Source: Emiliania huxleyi CCMP1516 | Lineage: Eukaryota; Haptophyta; Isochrysidales; Noelaerhabdaceae | Direction: 5' to 3' | NCBI RefSeq assembly: GCF_000372725.1 | Contig: NW_005201792.1 | Location: 839,369 to 903,368, forward strand | Length of the DNA: 64,000 nucleotides | Shown here: piece after piece, positions 52,535 to 62,438 of the stretch | Layout: every line of letters begins with the position of its first letter | How positions within the stretch are numbered: the stretch's first letter is position 1 | Made by a program: the position numbers and the translations under genes | The notes under the pieces: model-generated | The model's database searches: none | What the model saw: the letters and a program-made list of their open reading frames with translations, nothing else | What the model was told of the DNA's origin: nothing

Positions 52535-54665
52535 TTGACCGCGCAAGATATAAAGGGTGTCCTAAGGGCTCTGCCCGCAAGGCGCCCGCGTCGCAGACGC
52601 GGTACCATTGACAAATCTGCAATATACCCCCACACGAGCAAATAGCAAAATCCGAATACCGTGCACGAAGTGGGCGATGTGGGATGCAAGCCTTCAGCTG
52701 GTGCCAAGACATTCGTAAAATTGAAGCCAAGAACGGCCGCCAAATCCGTGCTTTCGCGCTACCTGAGGGGAAAGCCGCTGATCGAGCCCAGCGTGCCCGC
52801 GGCCGCCTCCCGCGCAGCACCGCCGCTGCGGAATCGGATCGATCCCATGGAGGAGGAGGGCGCAGTCGGCCAGCGCAGCAGGCTGAGTCCCTCCCCGCGC
52901 CGGAGCCCCCCTGCAGTCGAGGGAGTCCTCGTTGGCGATGAAGGTGGCGACATCGAATCGCGGCCGACACACGTCACGTGGGAGGAATGGGCGATGAGCG
53001 GGAACGATGCGCGCTACGACGCCGACTCCGCCGTGCTCGTGGCCGCAGAAAGCCGCGCTCCAGGAGCACGCCAAGATGCAATGGCTCGCTTGCTTCGATT
53101 CAGCTCTCTCGGCAGCAGAAGTGGGGCTGGAGCGGGTGGGGGTGGATGCCGATTGAGGGAGAGCGTCTCCAGCTGCGCCCTGTGGCAGCTGCGCCCTGTG
53201 GCAGCTAGTCGAGGGACTTGGTAGTTGTGACCCCCCTGAGTGAGGACAGGAGAGAGAGAGAGCGTTTTGTGGTGTTGGTGTACGCAATAACGGGACAGGG
53301 TGGTTGTTCTCTCTATCTCCTCTTCTAGCTCTTAGCATGAGCTGCGCCCTGTGTCCGACCCCTTTTGCGCAGCAACACCTTAAACTTTCAGGCCCTCCAA
53401 ATTCGGGTCGGAGCGTAGCGGAGTGGGCCCCGAGTTTGAAAAGGGCGACGGACGCTTGCGTCCTAGCCTCCAACAACGCCTCCCCGGCGCAGAGGGGCCC
53501 CCGGAGGGATGCACAACCGCTCCACGCCACGCCGCTTGCGGCGGTCCTCTTCCCAGCTCCGCTGAGCCCGTGCGTTATTTTATGACCGCGCACAAGATAT
53601 AAAGGGTGTCCTAAGGGCTCTGCTCGCAAGGCGCCCGCGTCGCAGACGCGGTACCATTGACAAATCTGCAATACACCCCCACACGAACAAATAGCGAAAT
53701 CCGAATACCGTGCAGAAACCATGTGATGTGGGACCCAAGCCTTCAGCTGGTGCCAGACATCGCTTCGTTTTACGGAAACCAGAACGTCCGCCAAATCCGT
53801 GCTCTTTCGGCGCAACTTGAGGGGAAGCCGCTGATCGAGCCCAGCGTGCCCGCGGCCGCCTCCCGCGCAGCAGCGCCTCTGGGGACGACACGCGCTGCGG
53901 AATCGGATCGAGCCCATGGAGGAGGAGGACGCAGTCGGCGAATTGGAGGAGGAGAGGAGGAGGGCGCAGTCGACGAATGGGAGGAGGAGGGCGCAGTTGA
54001 CATTGTCGTGTCTGACTCAGAGGAGGAGTTGGAGGTGCAGCCATGGGTGCTCCGGCAACCTAACCTGATCCAGAAGCTCGCCGACGTTGTCACTCAACGT
54101 GCGTCATGCGTGCTCGAGCTTGAGGGAGGAGCTCAGCTAACGCTTCGGCCAGCCCCCCAGCGCCGCCGCCCACCGCCACCCACAAAGCACCTGCTCTACT
54201 ATCCCGTACCTGGCTGGCTGACGCTCACCCCCCCCGCTCCACTTTCCCCTGATCATGCCCGTGATAGCACCATCACTGTCGCCGTCCTGGTTTTGAACGT
54301 GGCAGCTAGACTCTAAGGGACTCGGTAGTTGTGACCCCTCGTGAGTGAGGAGCAGGAGAGAGAGCTTTGTGGTGTTGGTGTGGTTGTCTCTCTATCTCCT
54401 CTTCTAGCTCTTAGCATGAGCTGCGCCCTGTGTCCGACCCCTTTTGCGCAGCAACACCTTAAACTTTTAGGCCCTCCAAATTCGGGTCGGAGCGTAGCGG
54501 AGTGGGCCCCGAGTTTGAAAAGGGCGACGGACGCTTGCGTCCTAGCCTCCAACAACGCCTCCCCGGCGCAGAGGGGCCCCCGGAGGGATGCACAACCGCT
54601 CCACGCCACGCCGCTTGCGGCGGTCCTCTTCCCAGCTCCGCTGAGGGCCCGTGCGTTATTTTTCC
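52535..54665 (+). repeat. Tandem duplication of about 1.08 kb (two diverged copies)
   Basis: Copy 1 about 52535-53585 and copy 2 about 53583-54665 share their starts (GCACAAGATATAAAGGGTGT type), the middle (GGGGAAGCCGCTGATCGAGC) and their ends (TTAGCATGAGCTGCGCCCTG to GCCCGTGCGTTATTTT). Middles differ by indels. Frames 52661-53224 and 53657-54316 overlap the conserved part (GKPLIEPSVPAAASRAA), but diverge in frame; whether either is translated is unclear. Copy 2 ends 5 bp before the SDR start codon, so the duplicated unit includes the SDR promoter region. Confidence 0.7.
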
Positions 54666-54669
54666 AGCG

Positions 54670-56333
54670 ATGGCTTCCACCGCGGCGGCGAGGCTAACGG
54701 GCAAGGTCGCCCTGGTCACCGGCGCGGGTTCTGGCATCGGCCGCGCGTCCGCCCTCGCGCTCGGCCGCGAGGGTGCCTCTCTCGTCCTCGTCGGCCGGCG
54801 ACAGGCGCCGCTGGAGGAGACTGCGGGAGCGCTGAAGGCGCTCGACCCGGCCGCTGCTCCGCTGGTGCAGCCGACGGACTGCACCGATCCGGCGGCCGTG
54901 TCGGCGCTCTTCCGTGCCGTCGAGGAGCGTCACGGCCGCCTGGATGTCCTATTCAACAACGCGGGATCGGGCGCGCCGCCTCAGAGATCACTCACTCCGA
55001 CCTCTGAGAGACTTGCGAGAGGCGCGTGAAATGTCGAGCGGCGTCGGAGACGCCGCATGCGTTCCGGTCGCACGTGACGGAGCTTGCAACTCTCAGGCGC
55101 CCCGGCTCTGCCCCTGGACGAGCTGCCGGTGGAGGAGTGGCGGTGAGATCCGCCGAGATCCGCCGAGATTGGTCGAGATCAGCTTAGAAGGAGATCAGCC
55201 ACCCGCTGCCTGAGCCCGGCGTGAGAGACCTCCAGTCTCAGCGGGCGCGAGTCTGCGCCCCTCGACCCTCTGCCGAGCCCACGCCGCCTCCCTGCCGCCT
55301 CTGCTGCCAGCCGAGTGCTCAGCAATAATAATAATAATAGTAATAATCTCTGCTGCCAGCCGAGTGCTCGACGTCAACCTGTCCGCCGTCTTCCTCTGCT
55401 CGCGCGAGGCGTTCGCTCTGATGAAGCGGCAGGCGCCGCAGGGCGGCCGCATCATCAACAACGGCGACCCGCACACACCCCGCCGGACGCGCCTCCACGC
55501 ACCTTAGCCACACCTCCGCCTCCGCCGCACCTCGGCCACACCTCGGCCGCACCTCGGCCGCACCTCGGCCGCACCTCGGCTGTATCTCGGCTGCACCTCG
55601 GCCGCACCTCGGCTACAGGCTCCGTCTCGGCGGACCGGCCGCGACCAAACAGCGCCCCCTACACCGCGACCAAGCACGCGGTGACCGGCCTCACCAAGAG
55701 CTGCTCGCTCGACGGCGAGATGTCGCCGAGACTGGCTCCGAGAGGAGTCCGAGAGGGGACGGAGGGAGTCGCGGCCATCTTCGGCCAGCTGTGAGTAGAG
55801 ACGCGTGTGGCTGGCACGCTAGGCCGGCCGTGGAACATCGCCTGCGGCCAGATCGATATTGGCAACGCCGACACGTCGCTCGCCGCCGCCTTCAAGACGG
55901 GCGTGCCGCAGGCGAGATCGAGCCGAGATCGAGCCGAGATCGAGCCGAGATCCGGCCCAGCTTTGGTGCGGCGAGACCGCCGCCGACCAAACTCGCTGCC
56001 TCCCATCTCGGTACATCTCGGCTCAACTCTCGGTCAGTCAATCTCGGTACACCTCGGCCGGCTGCAGCTCGGCTGCATCTCGGCTGCATCTCGGCAGGCG
56101 AACGGCGAGGTCAAGACAGAGCCCACGATGGACGTGGACGACGTCGGCCGCGCGGTGGCGTACATGGCGTGCGGTAGCCGAGATGGAGCCGGGGCGGAGT
56201 TGAGATGCAGGCGAGGCGTGGCCGAGGTTCAGCCGACAGCGCGTGCCGTGAGTAGGCGAGTCTGCCGCTCGAGGCGAACGTGCTGCAGATGACGGTCATG
56301 GCCAACAGCATGCCACTCATCGGCCGAGGCTAG
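54670..56333 (+). CDS. Short-chain dehydrogenase/reductase (SDR)
   Basis: Exon 1 54670-54970: [20 protein letters not shown] with the TGxxxGxG NAD(P) motif, and [11 protein letters not shown]. Exon 2 55097-55142 ([14 protein letters not shown]); exon 3 from about 55356 ([31 protein letters not shown]). A GC-AG intron of CACCTCGGCCG repeats leads to [27 protein letters not shown] with catalytic Ser and YxxxK. Later exons: [65 protein letters not shown] and stop at 56331-56333. Length and motif order are those of classical SDRs; the [12 protein letters not shown] tail matches a common clade of NAD(P)-dependent oxidoreductases. Substrate unknown. At least three donors are GC. Confidence 0.85.
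55299..55369 (+). repeat. Duplicated splice acceptor flanking an AAT repeat in the SDR gene
   Basis: CTCTGCTGCCAGCCGAGTGC-TC occurs at 55299-55320 and 55348-55369, separated by an (AAT)n-like 27-bp filler. The duplication covers the acceptor CTGCCAG and the first bases of exon 3. Confidence 0.8.
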
Positions 56334-56868
56334 CGCCAAGTCAGCTCGGGCAAGGTTGAGTAGAGAAGTGCATGTCGTGAGGCGGCGGCCACGCGCGATT
56401 CGCCGGTATGGCTTGCGACCGAATAATTTTGTACCGAGGGTTGCCGCGCAGCGCGAGACGCGAGAGTTTGCTCTAGTTCGGTGGTCGCCTCCGGTTACCC
56501 CCCGCCGCTGAACGTCTTTTCTCTCTTCATAAGGCCCTCTGCGCAGCACAGGACGAGTTTTGCCCGCGCTGCATCAAAAATTTGTTTACGCATTACGGGA
56601 GAGACACGACCCCCCCAGACGCCAGAGCGCGGTGGCCGGTGCAGCTGGCTCGTGGCAGCGCCGCCCCTCTCGGCCGTGCCAGGCGGAATCCGGAAAGCGA
56701 AAGACTTCCGTCACATCTCACACACACGTACCAGCACGGCGAGCAAGTCCTCGCGCCGGCTGCTCCTGTGGGCTTGCCCACTGGCCGAATCACGCGCGAC
56801 CAGCGCTCCGGCGTGACTCCGACAGCGGACAGACCCGGCCGGAGGGGAAGCTGCACGGTGACCCGCAA
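56334..56868. other. Convergent intergenic, no gene seen
   Basis: Between the 3' ends of the SDR and TTC1 genes. Nothing recognisable on either strand. Confidence 0.55.
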
Positions 56869-58196
56869 TCACTTTCCGAAGGAGATGTTGTACGAGCCTG
56901 TGGCCGGGTCCTTCTCCGCCTTGAAGTTGTCGAGCGACATGCCGAACCGGCCGAGGATGTTGTTGCCTGCGGCCGGGAGAGAGGTTGAGAGAGAGAGAGA
57001 AAGAGAGCCGCGCTGCACCGCTGTGCCCGCACAAACCCGGCCACATCTCCAGCCGCATCTCCGGCCCCCTCCATGTGCCCCCTCTCTGCTACATCGCCGC
57101 CCAAGTCCTTCAGCTTCCCGAGCATCTCCTCCTTCTGCGCCTCCAGCTTTGCCGCCGCCGCAGCCTACTGCCAGGACCAGACACGGTGCAGAAGGCTCAC
57201 ACCGCTTCCCAGCCTCGCCGCCGCCGTCGCCTCCAGCCGAGGCAGCGCCGCCGTCGCCTCGCGCCGCTCCTTGGAGCCGGAGGGCGCCTGTGGGGGAGGT
57301 GGGGCACCGAGGTGCGGCCGAGGTGCGGCCGAGGTGCGGCCGAGGTGCGGCCGAGGTGCGGCCGAGGTGCGGCCGAGGTGCGGCCGAGAAGTAGCAGAGA
57401 AGAGGCGGCGCCTGCTCCGCTACGCTCCTCATGTCCTCGGCCGCCTCCGAAGGCTCGTCCAGCGCCTCGCGCGCCTTTGCGCGGCGCAGCAGCACCTGAG
57501 CCGCGAGCAAGACAGGCGGGTCCGGAGCCTCGGAAGGGTCTCGTAAGAGTCTTGTCGCAGCAGCGCCTTGACGTAGCCTGGTCGCAGGGCCAGCGCCGCC
57601 GAGCAGTCCGCCACCGCGTTCTGGTGCTCGCCAAGCCTCGCGTAGCAGGCGGCGCGGTTGCCGTAAAACACCGCCCGCTCGGCGCACTCTGCGGCCACAG
57701 ACACGAGGGATCCGCAGCGAGTGCGATGGCGGAGCCAGCGGAGCGGCGAGGTGAGGGGCGAGGTGAGATGAGAGCGCACTGAGGCCGCTGGCTAGGAAAG
57801 GGCGCGGGAAAGGCGCTCGGGGCGAGTGCGGCAGGAAGCGGTCGCAGGGTCCGCAACCAGATCAGATGAGTCTCGGGTGTGCGATATGCTGACAGCGAAT
57901 TTTACGACAGAGGCGTGGCGAGGCGCGCCGTCAGTGACTGCGTCGATGGCATCCGAGTAGTACTCAAGCGCCTCCACGTACTCGCCCGCGCCGAAAGCCG
58001 TGTTGCCCTGCTCCTTGGACAGCAGCGCCTCTGCCAGCGCCCGCGCCGCCGCCACCCTGCTCGGCTCGGACGGACCCATCCCGGCCGCAGCCTCGGCGAT
58101 CGCGACACCGACTCCCCTCAAGCCGCTGCGCTGGTCAGCGGGTGTGGGCCTCGCGAGCGCGGGCGCGGGCGCGGGGATCTCCTCGATTATCGCCAT
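56869..58196 (-). CDS. TTC1: Tetratricopeptide repeat protein 1 (TTC1) orthologue
   Basis: Exon 1: MAIIEEIPAPAPALARPTPA, then ALLSKEQGNTAFGAGEYVEA LEYYSDAID (TPR 1). Next ECAERAVFYGNRAACYARLG EHQNAVADCSAALALRPGYV K (TPR 2), VLLRRAKAREALDEPSEAAE DM (TPR 3), then KLEAQKEEMLGKLKDLGG and NNILGRFGMSLDNFKAEKDP ATGSYNISFGK to the stop at 56869. The C-terminal block GKLKDLGN-(F)GLS-NF-TGSYSI is the TTC1 hallmark, a co-chaperone-type TPR adaptor. The intron at 57566-57496 starts with a copy of the next exon; another intron is filled with eight GAGGTGCGGCC units (57309-57390 on the plus strand). Confidence 0.85.
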
Positions 58197-58908
58197 TCTC
58201 GAGGCGCGGCGCGGCGACTTTCTTGGGCAGCCCTTGAGAGCCGAGCGAGTTCTTTTATACAGGCCAAGTCAGGTTTTTGCTCATGGTGCATCCACTCACA
58301 CCACCGCAGTACAATCGATTGAGTCCGGGTTTTTTATGCGTATGATTGTAAGGGCGTGGGGACCCGCCCCAGGACAGGCTCTGGCGTATGATGGAGCGCT
58401 CTGGTGCCGAGGAGAGCCGCTGGCACGAGGTAGATGTGAAGCCACGACGGGTCGATACAGCAGGCCGACCAGAGAGTGCAGAGTGAGCACTGCCCCTCTC
58501 CAAGATCGACTCCTGTGGAGAAGCCCGCCTAGGACCATCAAGGGGAGGCCAGGTACACTTGACCCGCGCAAAGAGCTCTTCCGAAACTGCGAAACAAAGT
58601 CTCCTGACACGTGCTCCCTCTGGACAGGCGGTTGGAGGGATGGACGAGATGGGAGGCGGCACCGGCAGCCTAGATGGCCGGAATGCGAGAATACACCGAG
58701 ATCGCTCCAGATTACTCGAGATCTTCCTAGATCGGGAACGCACTCATGCATCAGGGCGAGCATCGAGAGGACGCGTCACCTGCTGCGGCTCAGCGCTCTC
58801 AGCAGACACTGTATTGCACCTCGTTGGACCTAATTTCACACCCACACTTGCCGCCGCTCACTTCGAACGGTGAGCAGCGCCTCTCCACATTTCTAGCTGT
58901 GACCAGGC
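58197..58908. other. Divergent promoter region, possible first exon of clathrin light chain
   Basis: A plus frame near 58640 reads GGMDEMGGGTGSLDGRNA and could be an upstream exon of the next gene (similar GM/GG composition); evidence is weak. No other gene. Confidence 0.3.
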
Positions 58909-58934
58909 ATGCCGATGGACGGCGGGATGGGCGA

Positions 58935-58993
<59 letters not shown>

Positions 58994-59778
58994 ACTCGGC
59001 CCCGCCCGACTTTTCGATGCCCACCGTCGGCCCTCTCGCAGAGTGGAGGATGACACAGGCGCGCGAGCTGCCCTCCTCTTGCCCCCCCCCCCCCCCTGGC
59101 GCTTGTGCTAGTCCGTACCGCTGGAGACCCACCTGGCCTTGGGAGTGCCCCTTCCGACGCCCCTCCCGCTGCGTGCAGGAGAACAAGCTCGCCGAGCGTG
59201 CTTCGGTCGCCGCAGCGGCACTGTCCGAGAAGCAGGCCGAGGCGCGGAGCGCGCTCGACCAGTTTTACGCGGAGCGGAAGGTGAAGAGCGAGGCCAAGGC
59301 AAAGAGCAACAAGGAGGAGGAGGCGCCCTTCTTCCTGCGTTCGCCAGCGCTACGCGTGAAGGAGGACCAATCATTCACCGCACGAGGCGTGACCCGCGTA
59401 GGCGTCCTTCGTGGCCGACCGCGACGCGACAATGGCCACGGACAGCTGGGAGTCGGTGATGCTTGCCCAGCCTCACCTCAAAATCGCACCGTTCAATCCT
59501 GGACCGCATATAGCTCTCCAGCTAACCCAGCTCCTCCGCCCCCCCCCCCCCCGCCGCCGCCGCCGCCCGCCGCCGCCGCTAAGATTTGCAAGATGGTGGA
59601 CCTCAACGTCAAGGATGGCGAGAAAGACAACCCAAAGCCGGTGCGCGCCCAAGCGAACCCCAAGAGAGTCAAAAGAGACTTTGCTCCACATTTTGCCGGC
59701 ACGCTTCTCTAGGTGGACCGTATGCGCGGGATGCTCTTCAAGCTCAAGGCGGCGCCCGCGGCTGGGGTGGCGTTCTGA
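58909..59778 (+). CDS. Clathrin light chain
   Basis: Exon 1: a (GGM)n-rich N-terminus at 58909-58995, then SAPPDFSMPTVGPLAEWRMT Q. Exon 2 after CGTGCAG: ENKLAERASVAAAALSEKQA EARSALDQFYAERKVKSEAK AKSNKEEE, the coiled-coil heavy-chain-binding helix. Exon 3 after GCGTAG: ASFVADRDATMATDSWESV, the conserved D-x-W-x-x-V. Exon 4: KMVDLNVKDGEKDNPKP; last exon VDRMRGMLFKLKAAPAAGVA F with stop at 59776-59778, the KD-SRMR-(L)-LK end of light chains. It stabilises clathrin triskelia in vesicle coats. The Gly-Met repeats are unusual; upstream exons may exist (acceptor-like CTGTGACCAG precedes the Met). Confidence 0.8.
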
Positions 59779-59931
59779 GACCGCCCAATCGAGTTGGTGA
59801 GGCGGGCACCCGCCCCACTTGCTTGTGTCTCGCGCGGAGCGGGACAGGTTGAGCCGCACATGAAGCGAGAGGGAGTACTCCGCACAGCTGGATCGCGTCG
59901 CCTTTGTAGTGCCTTTTTTTGTGCACCATTG

Positions 59932-60173
59932 GAGCACTTGGAGTGCAGTCATTAATCTCACATCCAGGGCCGGGGAGGGCTAAGAAGCGCACCCAGCGGG
60001 CCGGATGATTGGCATCGGGTTGCGGGCAAGAAAGCCCTAGGCCTAGCCCTGGGGGTGCGCGGTCGCAGCACGCAGGGAAATTAAGGGCCTTAAAGTAAAC
60101 ACGGGTCCCCGAGGGTTAGCTCTGCGCTCCGGGTTTCCCCTAGCAGCGGAACGCCCCCTCTACTCGGGGCTAG
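59932..60173 (+). repeat. RF1 copy between clathrin light chain and TTLL genes
   Basis: TTGGAGCACTTGGAGTGC, GGGAGGGCTAAGAAGCGCAC, GGGGGTGCGCGGTCGCAG, CCCCTCTACTCGGGGCTA: same block order as 1157-1460 but with a single copy of the 78-bp unit. Confidence 0.7.
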
Positions 60174-60278
60174 TAGACACCAGACACTAGCACGACAACA
60201 CACACATTCCTCACTGACATCACCGCTCGGAACCCCCCGCGCACGGTCTCCTCACCAGGCCCATCATTTTTTGTCAGT

Positions 60279-62192
60279 ATGGCTATCAGCATGGCGATGC
60301 TTGGGCTGGAGTCATTCCGGTGCCGGTTGGCTGGAGTCCTACGATTCATCCGTCAGCTAAGCCTGCTCCGACTCGTCCCGCGCTGGGTGCGCGCTCGCGT
60401 GCGACGCCATCACGGCGGCTGGAAATACGCTTGCGACTCCGCCAACCATCGCAAGTGGCTGGCTCCGGCTCTCGAGGCGGCGGGGTTGCGGGAAGAGGAA
60501 GAGGGCTGGCGCGGCACTGCGGCGGTGCGCTGGACGCTGCGGAAGCGCGTACTGCCCGACCCGGTTGGCGCCGCAGCCTTCAACTGCCTGCCACAGCTGC
60601 AGCTGCTCGACGACAAGGCGTTGCTGGCGCTGCTCTGCCGCTCCTTCTCACGCACGGCGCCGCTAGTCACGCACGTGATTTACGGCGAGTGGGACGCCGC
60701 GCGCCTCGCGGCACTGCGCGAGCGGTGGGGCGCCTCTGCGTGCGACGAGCCGCGCTGGTTTCCAGATAGATGGGAGCAAGGTCACGGCACTGGAGCATTG
60801 GAAGGGTTCGAGTGGCGGCGGCGGTCACACGAGCAAGACAGAGACAGCAAAGGGCTGGCGGCGCCCCGACGCAGCGACCTCCCTTCTAACCTCCAGCCGT
60901 GCGTAGGTGGATCATCAAGGACGCGCACTCGTCGAACGGCTTCTCCGCCGCGCTGCTCGACCTGATTTGACTGGTGAAAGTGAGCCTCACCTCGATATTT
61001 AATCAGTTAGGCTTCTCCGCCGCGCTCTTCGACCGGCTCTCCCGGCCGCTCGAGCCGACGGACGTGCCGGGAGGCTACTGCTACGTGGTGCAGCAGTACG
61101 TCGACCGCCCGCTGCTGCTCGGCGGACGCAAGTTCGAGCTGCGGCAGTACGTCCTCCTCTGCGGCGACGGCGCCGGCTTCACCTACTCGACCGCCCTGCT
61201 GCGCCTCGCGTCGGTGCCGTACGAGCTTCGCTCCGAGGACCGCCGCGCGCACATCACCAACAAGTACGTGCAGACTGGGTGGGAGAGCACGTCGGAGCTG
61301 GTCGGCTCGCTGGACGACATCGAGTGGACCTCGGCCCGGTGGCCAGGCTACGAGCGGCTGCTCGAGGCGTCCCTCCTCCCCCTCCTGCGGGACCTGCTCG
61401 ACGTGCTGCAGCCGCTGCTCGAGCGAGGCCGCCGCGCCGCGCCCGCCTCCGCCTCGCCGCTCCACTTCGAGCTCTTCGCCTGCGACCTCGTCGTGACCGC
61501 CGAAGGGGTGTGCAACCGAGATCCAGCCGAGATCCAGCCGAGATCCAGCCGAGATCCAGCCGAGATCCAGCCGAGATCCAGCCGAGATCCAGCCGATCTC
61601 CTGGGACAGGTGGCACACCTTATGGAGGTCAACATCAACCCTGCCTTCGGCGCTTTCTCGGAGGCGACGCAGGCCGCCCTCGTGCGCCCCCTCTTCGCCG
61701 ACCTCGCCGCCCTCGTCCTCCTCGTCGCCGCACGTCAGCTCGCCCTCCCACACCGTCTCTTCACAGCCCCACCCCTGTGAACAGGTCCTCCTCCCCGCAG
61801 CCGGCGAGCCGCCCCGCGCCGGGCGCTTTCGGCAGATCAGGGCCGCGGGGCAAGGCGCAGCGGCCACCGTCGCAGGCAGCGTGGCTGATGGCGAGGGCGG
61901 CGGTGAAGCCGGCGGCAGCGGCGGCAGCGGCGGCGCAGGTGCAGATAGCGCAGGCGGCTCAGACCGCAAAGGCGGCTCAGGCGCGGGCGGAGGCGGAGTC
62001 GGGCTCCCGCCAAAGGCGGTGGACGACCTCGCGGCGCACACGGCGTACATGCTCTTCAAGAAGAGCCACCGAAAGCGGTACGAGCGGCAGCCGAAGCCGA
62101 GCCCGTTGTGGCGCGGCGCGGCGGGCGGCGCGGGGGAGAGTGCCGGCAGCAGCTGCATGTCGGCTGCCGCCACGTCAAATGGCCGGCTTTAA
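60279..62192 (+). CDS. Tubulin-tyrosine-ligase-like (TTLL) ATP-grasp protein
   Basis: Exons 60279-60757, 60907-60938, 61011 to about 61509, about 61611-61714, 61785-62192. Exon 1 ends VIYGEWDAARLAALRERWGA; exon 2 WIIKDAHSSNG (ATP-grasp Lys region); exon 3 GFSAALFDRLSRPLEP, YVVQQYVDRPLLLGGRKFEL RQYVLL (V-x-Q-x-Y-(I/V)-x-x-P-L-L-x-x-x-KF-x-LR, the TTL signature) and FELFACDLVVTAEG; exon 4 VAHLMEVNINPAF (metal-binding E-x-N). C-terminal exon ends KAVDDLAAHTAYMLFKKSHR KRYERQ. TTLLs ligate amino acids to tubulin or other proteins. The intron before exon 4 contains nine GAGATCCAGCC units. Two other introns start with copies of the following exon. Confidence 0.8.
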
Positions 62193-62438
62193 AACGTTAC
62201 TGTCACTTAGCGTCTACGTACAGTTTGTGGTTAAGAGAGTGGTGTCATTGGAAGAACGACGAAAACGAAATAATCCGCGCCGGATGCTGATCCCCGGGCG
62301 TGTGTGCGTGCGAGTGCTCTGTGTGCAGTGTGGCCTCCAAATCACCCCTCCCACCACTACCGAGCCAGCTCGAGCAAACGAGGGAGCGCCGAGCCGCAGC
62401 CGAGGTGCGAGGATGACAGTACCGCGCGTGATTCAAAG

